Made by a program: the position numbers and the translations under genes. Under the pieces are notes generated by a model. That model was not told the DNA's origin. It did not search any database and saw only the letters and a program-made list of their open reading frames with translations. DNA of 64,000 nucleotides from Porites lobata (lineage: Eukaryota > Cnidaria > Anthozoa > Scleractinia > Poritidae): contig CALNXK010000023.1 of the NCBI GenBank assembly GCA_942486035.1, forward strand, positions 1,836,001-1,900,000. Direction: 5' to 3'. Every line of letters begins with the position of its first letter. Position 1 is the stretch's first letter. This document shows positions 58,453 to 64,000 of this stretch, piece after piece.

Positions 58453-58550
58453 ATTCTACGCCACACGCGTCACGCAATCTTTTCTCCCCAAAGGACGCGA
58501 CGAGCAGAGATTATGTCATGATAGTGCAAAAGAATGTCTACGTGGGAGGG
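58453..58550. mobile_element. Degenerate foldback element
   Basis: Weak inverted repeat (CACGCGTCACGCAATC on the left, an eroded arm ending CTACGTGGGAGG on the right), like the TAGCC foldback elements but without clear target duplications. Confidence 0.35.
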
Positions 58551-58739
58551 ATACAAAATACATTTCCGGATCATTTTTAGATCGAGAAAGCAAGGACGAT
58601 ATAACTGTGAAAAAGCAACAATTTTTCATACAACGTTTCAAAACGTTAACCATTATGGACAGCATTCCGTGTGGTATCAAGTCTTTTAACAGCTTTTAAG
58701 GACCATTGCTGTCACCGTGGACTAGATAACCTTTTCCCA

Positions 58740-59118
58740 TATCTGCCACTAGTCTCTTAAAACCCGTACCCTATTATAGTCTATTCAGTGGCCTAATATA
58801 GACCCTATCTTTTAGTCACTTTTGGGAAAATGTAATTTTCGCGATCCCAACTTAGTAACTTTCTGTTTATGCATCTACTTTATAAAGCCTGAACTAGGCC
58901 ATTCTGCAATGACTTGACACATTGGTTAAACTTAATAAAGAAAAATTCTTCCCATTTTAAAATCCCTACCCACCTGAATTTTCTGATCTCCCAAATCCAG
59001 AAAATGTACGATCCCATTCTAGTGACTCCAATAAAAATGCAACCCCATTGATCCAGCCGTAAAAATGCGACCCCATCCAGCGGCACATCACCATTCGCCC
59101 ATTACTAAGAAGTACCCC
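58740..59118. repeat. Dispersed repeat
   Basis: AT-rich repeat whose right part has several AAAATGCGACCCCAT-type units and ends at AAGTACCCCCAGGG. Probably related in type to 57,660-58,075; boundaries approximate. Confidence 0.45.
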
Positions 59119-59599
59119 CAGGGAACCTTTAACGATACAAAATAGCTTTAGAACCTATCAAAAATATATTGGGAGACGTGAAGACTTGTGTAATGTACTT
59201 GATCTAAGTTGTGGATCTACAAACCTGCGATCAGGCGTTCTATTTTCTCGTGAAAGAGGGAAAGTCAGCGGACGGAGAAAGAAAAAAAAGGAAGGCATTC
59301 TTTCCTCTTCGGCCCTCGGTCCCAAATAAATAAATGCAAAACCCGGGACATGAACATCACGGGGAAACACTAATCCCTGCGATACCTTGGTCTGTGAACC
59401 ATTTTTAACTAAAACATTACTGTCTGTGTCAAAGAAATCTTTATAATGAAATGGAAAGGAAAATCTGGCCCCACTTGATCAAAAATTGAAAACACAAACA
59501 GCGGTGATAAACATTGTCAACTTTCGCATTTTTATAAACCTGACGTTTCGTATGCTGTTCAAAATACATTTTCAAAAGTGATCTAAAGTGACCCAAGGG

Positions 59600-59932
59600 C
59601 TTCGGTATAATTTTCCCGAGAATTTTAGAAGTAATTTAAAGTTTTACGAAAATAAGAATCTTTCTGTTTCCTCTCTCCATCGCATTTTCGAATCCGAAAA
59701 TTTGAAGTTTCCTTTTTCTAGGAAAATAGCTTCAGGTGAGGAGTGGAATGTGAAAAATTAAGATTCAGAAAATAGAAGGGCATTTATTAGATAAGCTTCG
59801 AAAATCAGTTGCATGAATGGAACGGTATTCGACCTAAAAGCTTTTAGCCTTCCTCAAGCTATAGAAAATTCTAGGCAATTTTTGCCTCTCCGAACAGATA
59901 TTTTACAGAAAACAGTAGTTGGGTACCCTTTA
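59600..59932. mobile_element. Degenerate inverted relative of the 56,966 element
   Basis: Its right end, CCGAACAGATATTTTACAGA followed by GTTGGGTACCC, is the approximate reverse complement of the left end of 56,966-57,361. The interior has the same TTTTCG-rich wording. Confidence 0.55.
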
Positions 59933-60853
59933 GTGTCTGATGGATAGCGTTATCCACCTTTTGAACAACTGGAGTCTCGGATGTTCATGAATTCACGTCA
60001 TTCACTCCAGCATTCCTTTTGTTCACCGAAATTTAATTGTTATGTTGGCCCATCCAGCAGGCGATGATGTGACAACATCGATCACACTTTCACGTTTCTC
60101 TGTTTCTTACTTATCGATCGCACGTCCGGTTCCTGCTTTTTTGTTCCGCTACTTCCGAGAATTCGAAAGAGAACAAAAATCGTGACATTGAAATGGATTT
60201 TTACAACTACGAAATCACGTCTGCCCGAGGTAGTCATTTTGAGAAAATGTTTGGGAAAACCGCAGATAAGATTGAAACTTCAACATATTAAAGGCGTCTC
60301 TTGACTTTTGGCCGGTCCGAAGGCAAAGCCACCCAACAGAGTCAACGGACGAAAATTCTGCAAATCACTTAATAGGAGAGTGCTCGAAAAACAAACGAAA
60401 TCCAACACACTTAATAAATTCAGCCGGTGCTTCTTGAGAGTTTTTTGTTATTTATTTGGAGAGTAATTGAAAGGTTAAAAAAAGCTAACACTCACAAGCA
60501 CTCAAAGCAGCTGGCCCAGCGTTCCAATATTAGTTGACCCTATCAACCCTATCGGGGGCAAAAATTAACTGGATCAGAGGTCTTGCCCTCGAAACCCTCC
60601 CACAGACCCTCAACATATGACACTTTCCTCTTCTCCTAATTTAAGTTTGAAATCGTTTTAGACTTCTTGCTTATATATAAAGAAAGTCCGTCCATGGAAA
60701 ACTCACACCTCACGATTTTTTGAACGTATCTACGTGATGTGGTCACCATATTTCATAACTAGTCAGCATTTTTTGTTACGTAGGTTGCCACAAAGTGCAA
60801 ATATTCCGGTTGACTGGTTTGATTAACAGATCTATTGGAGAGTCACCAGTGAG

Positions 60854-60885
60854 TCACGTCACACTTAAGCCTGAACCATATAAAT
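60854..60885 (+). promoter_or_regulatory. CRE-like site and TATA box of copy C
   Basis: TCACGTCA at 60,854-60,861 is a one-base variant of the CRE, and TATAAAT at 60,879-60,885 lies about 90 bp upstream of the start codon. This repeats the layout of copies A and B. Confidence 0.5.
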
Positions 60886-60972
60886 ATCAGGGAAAAACTG
60901 TTAAGAAACAGTTCTATTCATTTGTGCAAGTAAAGGTGAAGAGAAAACGACTCAAGAAATCAAGATACAAAA

Positions 60973-63900
60973 ATGCCAGTAACAGTTCAAGAAATGTCGG
61001 TCCCGAGAAATTCTCGTTCTACAAAGGTAAGAAACTTAATGCTAGTTTTTAGGAGGCTAAATATTTCTTGTTTTGCATATTTAACAGCTGTTCATAGCCT
61101 ATTTTCTTGAACTTTTATAAGGCAATTTCTGAGTTGTCTACCGGCTACTGTTAAGTGCAGAACCATTGATGGCTGAAATTGGATGTCCTCGATCATGCAA
61201 GTAAACTCATTTTCACTTGAAAATTTTGTATTCAGTTACCCTCACTCAAAGAAATTGAGGATTCTAACCTAAGGACAAAGACCTTTTATTTTCTCTTTGA
61301 ATTAATAATATGAGTGATGAGTGAATTTGAAAAGGACACCTGGTTCCCGGCGGTAGTTCAGATGGCGCATTTTTGCTGAAATGCCAGAATTTTATAATTT
61401 ACTCAGTGCTGAGGGGCACTTTTGACCGAAGCGAGCGCAGCGCGTAACGTTTTTTTTTTCATGTTTTCAATCTTTACACTCCAAACTTGGCTAGAAGGCA
61501 GCATTTACTCTGTTTAGTTTGTTGTTTTGTATCTATCTAACCGTTAACGACTTCATCCCTCCTTTGAAACGTTATATGATGATTAACCCTTTTGTATCCG
61601 CTTTTTGTTCTTTATGTAGAAGCCATCACGTATCCCTAGAGTGTTGGTGATCGGCGGTGGAGTTGTAGGTGTGACGTCAGCATTACAGCTTCTACAAAAA
61701 GGATATAAGGTTACAGTTGTAGCAAAGGAGTTCGCTTCACCTGTCGCTTCTGGTAAATGCATCACCTCCGAGATCGCCGGTGCTTTGTGGGAATGGCCTC
61801 CTGCGGTGTGCGGACGGCACACAGATGAGAAGTCACTTGAGAGATCCAAGGTGTGGTGTATGGACAGCTATGGAAAGTTCATGGAATTGGCTATGAAACC
61901 AAAAGAAACTGGAGCGTACCTCAGGCAATCGGTCTTCTACTTCAAGGACAAGGTTCAAGATCTTCCAGCACAATTGGAGAAAATGAGCGAACTCTGTCAT
62001 TTGCCAGGATTTCGTCATGACGCAAAACTTATCGAAGAAACCGGTAAGTGGACATCTCTTCGCCCAGAAATTACTAGCTGATCTATTTTTTAGAAGTTTC
62101 TTCTCTGTTTAGTATTATTTCATCAATCTAAGTCTCATAAAAAAGTGTGAAGTCTTTCAGTTTCAGTTTCACTCTTCAAAATATTAAATCATCTGTTTAG
62201 GAGCTGTACTTTAGGACCTGTCTTTAACTGAACACTGACGCCGCTGATTCATTAATTTTGCGATCGTCTTTCTTTTTTTCATCTCCTTTATTCTACTTTT
62301 TCCAGACAAATCTTCCATAGTTTCCTATAGTGTGGATAACCAAAGTATTTGGTAGTTAAAAGTGATGATTCTCTTTTCAATTATTCTAAACCCTAAATGC
62401 TAACTGATCGCTAATTACATTGTATTTCGGTCTCTCCTTTAGCGGTGAACACAGACACGGGAGTGGTGGACGCATACCAGCACATGGCTCCTATGGTTGA
62501 CACAGTTGTGTACATGCAGTGGCTTTACAAACAGTGTAAAGATAAGGGCTGTCGCTTTGTACACGATGAAATTAAAGGACTGCTGAGAGATCAAGCTGAA
62601 GACTTGAAAAGGAAATACAAAGCTCAGCTGATATTTAACTGCTCTGGACTCAGCGCTAAAGAACTGGCAGGAGACGAAGATGTCTACCCTCTGAGAGGTA
62701 ACTAATTCTTTTGAGATTTCACTCTTTGATCAGCACTCTACACCTGCACATATCAGTTATCGGATAGAAGGCACCGGAAAGTAGCATTTTCAATCTGTTA
62801 AAACCGAATCCGAAAGCTCGAAAATGATTTTTGTTATCATATCAGAGATACAAAACCCGTTAATACAGACACTATAATAAGGGGGCAATAGAGATTAAGT
62901 CGGTGTCCGTATTCTGAACTCGGGGTGAGTTTAGGGTAAATGTAAGGGCTTTCTTTCCCCGAAGACAAAGCAAACTGTCCGTATGTATTAAGCAGGTGTC
63001 CGTAAAGCGCGGGATTTGACTCCCAGTTTTTCAGAATGTTTTAAGGAACTTATCCCTTGACAATCCAAATCACGCTATTACTCGATAAATGAAATTTAAC
63101 GCAAGTGAAAACATTGAATCGATCTGCCATCCTAACCTCTCCACTAAAATAACAAATTGGTCACGTCAAAATCTTGACCATGAATTTTAAATGCGTGAGT
63201 CGCCGGTATGGTTTGATGGTTGCCTTGGAAAAAGACTATTGCGTCATTAAAAATACATAAACCGGCACGACAGACCACCTCTTGGATCGTATTGACAACA
63301 ACAACAACAACAGTTTATTCAATTGTCAAATGAGTTAGGTCTATGTTACCCACAATTAGCGGAGCTATTCTAGGTGCGCAACAATACAATAATTGTCTTC
63401 TATAAAGTCGGCAAAAGAACTAAAGCAAACAGAGATTAAAAAGACACGTCCATGTTGGTCAACTGACCGCTGATTAAGAAAACTATAGTTCCTTTCATTC
63501 TGAAACTAAGTTATACTCACGGAAAATTATGCCATTGCGTTCTAACCAGTGCTCAATTTCTTCTTTCAGGCTGTATTCTTAAAGTTAGAAATGATGGAAG
63601 CTTGATGCCCAAACTCAACCATTCCATGTGCATCTCACTGATCGAGGACATTGACGAGTCCAAAAAAGACGGACAAAGCTTTGTGTTCATCCTTCCAAGA
63701 GGTGAAGACAAACTATGGTTGGGTGGCATGGTACAACCCTACCAATGGGACAGAAATCTCACCCTCGATTATCCACCAATCAGAAGAATGTTTGAGAAAG
63801 TCAAAGAGTTCTACCCTCCACTTCGTAACTATGGAGACGAAGATGTGGAAGAAGTGTTGGTAGGACTGCGGCCCGCTCGTAAAGGTAACGTTCGTCTGGA

Positions 63901-64000
63901 GTGGGATCCTGTGTGTCCGTCGATTCTGCACAACTATGGACACGGAGGCTCGGGTGTGACTTTCTCCTGGGGATGTGCTATAGAAGCTAGTGCCATGGTG
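60973..64000 (+). CDS. D-amino-acid/D-aspartate oxidase family flavoenzyme, copy C (3' end cut by window)
   Basis: Exons: 60,973-61,026, 61,620-62,043, 62,443-62,697 and 63,570 to the window edge; 388 codons seen, about 14 missing if it ends like copy A. The start is the first ATG after an in-frame stop at 60,937-60,939. The first exon encodes an N-terminus (MPVTVQEMSV) unrelated to A and B. The second exon joins what are exons 2 and 3 in A and B without an intron (LLQKGYKV). The Rossmann motif, substrate Arg and HNYGHGGSG signature are present. Exon sequence is very close to A and B; introns are longer and mostly unlike theirs, except near the splice sites. Copies B and C are divergently arranged about 5.4 kb apart. 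Confidence 0.88.
62698..63569. other. Long last intron of copy C
   Basis: This 872-bp intron replaces one of only about 136 bp in copies A and B. It contains GTCCGTA/TAAGCAGGTGTCCG wording (62,870-63,005) like other dispersed repeats and an ACA triplet run at 63,297-63,312. The extra length is probably an insertion. Confidence 0.5.

Noticed and set aside
60795..61052. 85-codon frame overlapping the first exon of oxidase copy C
   Set aside because: It is in a different frame from the exon, is rich in Lys/Arg by chance, and runs through the conserved splice donor at 61,027.

Overview
The window is nuclear DNA from an intron-rich animal with short exons, canonical GT-AG splice sites, poly(A) signals, an RFX X-box and many small inverted-repeat elements. 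The protein sequences and repeat types suggest a cnidarian, probably a stony coral. The phylum is inference; the animal origin is not in doubt.

Positions 1-41,439 hold one gene on the minus strand: the 5' three quarters of an axonemal inner-arm dynein heavy chain that I assign to DNAH10. I placed 48 consecutive exons (41,439 down to 743). All splice phases agree, giving 3,446 codons with no stop or frameshift. They cover the N-terminal tail, linker, AAA1-AAA4 (P-loops intact), first stalk helix and the start of the microtubule-binding domain. The second stalk helix, AAA5, AAA6 and C-terminal domain lie beyond position 1. The introns carry several families of small non-autonomous DNA elements, a tRNA-derived SINE, a GC-AG intron and a tandemly duplicated splice acceptor. 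Intron stretches not listed below showed me nothing recognisable.

Positions 43,500-64,000 hold three paralogues of a D-amino-acid/D-aspartate oxidase family flavoenzyme. Copies A (46,661-43,544) and B (55,533-52,423) are tandem on the minus strand, each with five exons and 400 residues. Copy C (from 60,973, plus strand, cut by the window edge) lacks one intron. A and B end in Ser-Lys-Leu, a peroxisomal import signal. All three have a TATA box and a CRE or CRE-like site just upstream.

Between A and B, a 1.8-kb copy of the DNAH10 start and promoter (41,401-43,161), including its X-box, is inserted at 48,690-50,475 between two 54-bp direct repeats. It points towards copy A. Inside and beside it are two near-identical 32-38 bp palindromes, each flanked by a perfect 7-bp duplication; the original block provides an empty site for one of them. 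A second striking group is a set of about ten foldback elements with TAGCC ends and 9-bp target duplications whose arms differ from element to element.

The regions 46,800-48,630, 50,531-52,100 and 56,350-60,850 contain no gene that I can support, only repeats and diverged flanks of the duplicated oxidase genes.
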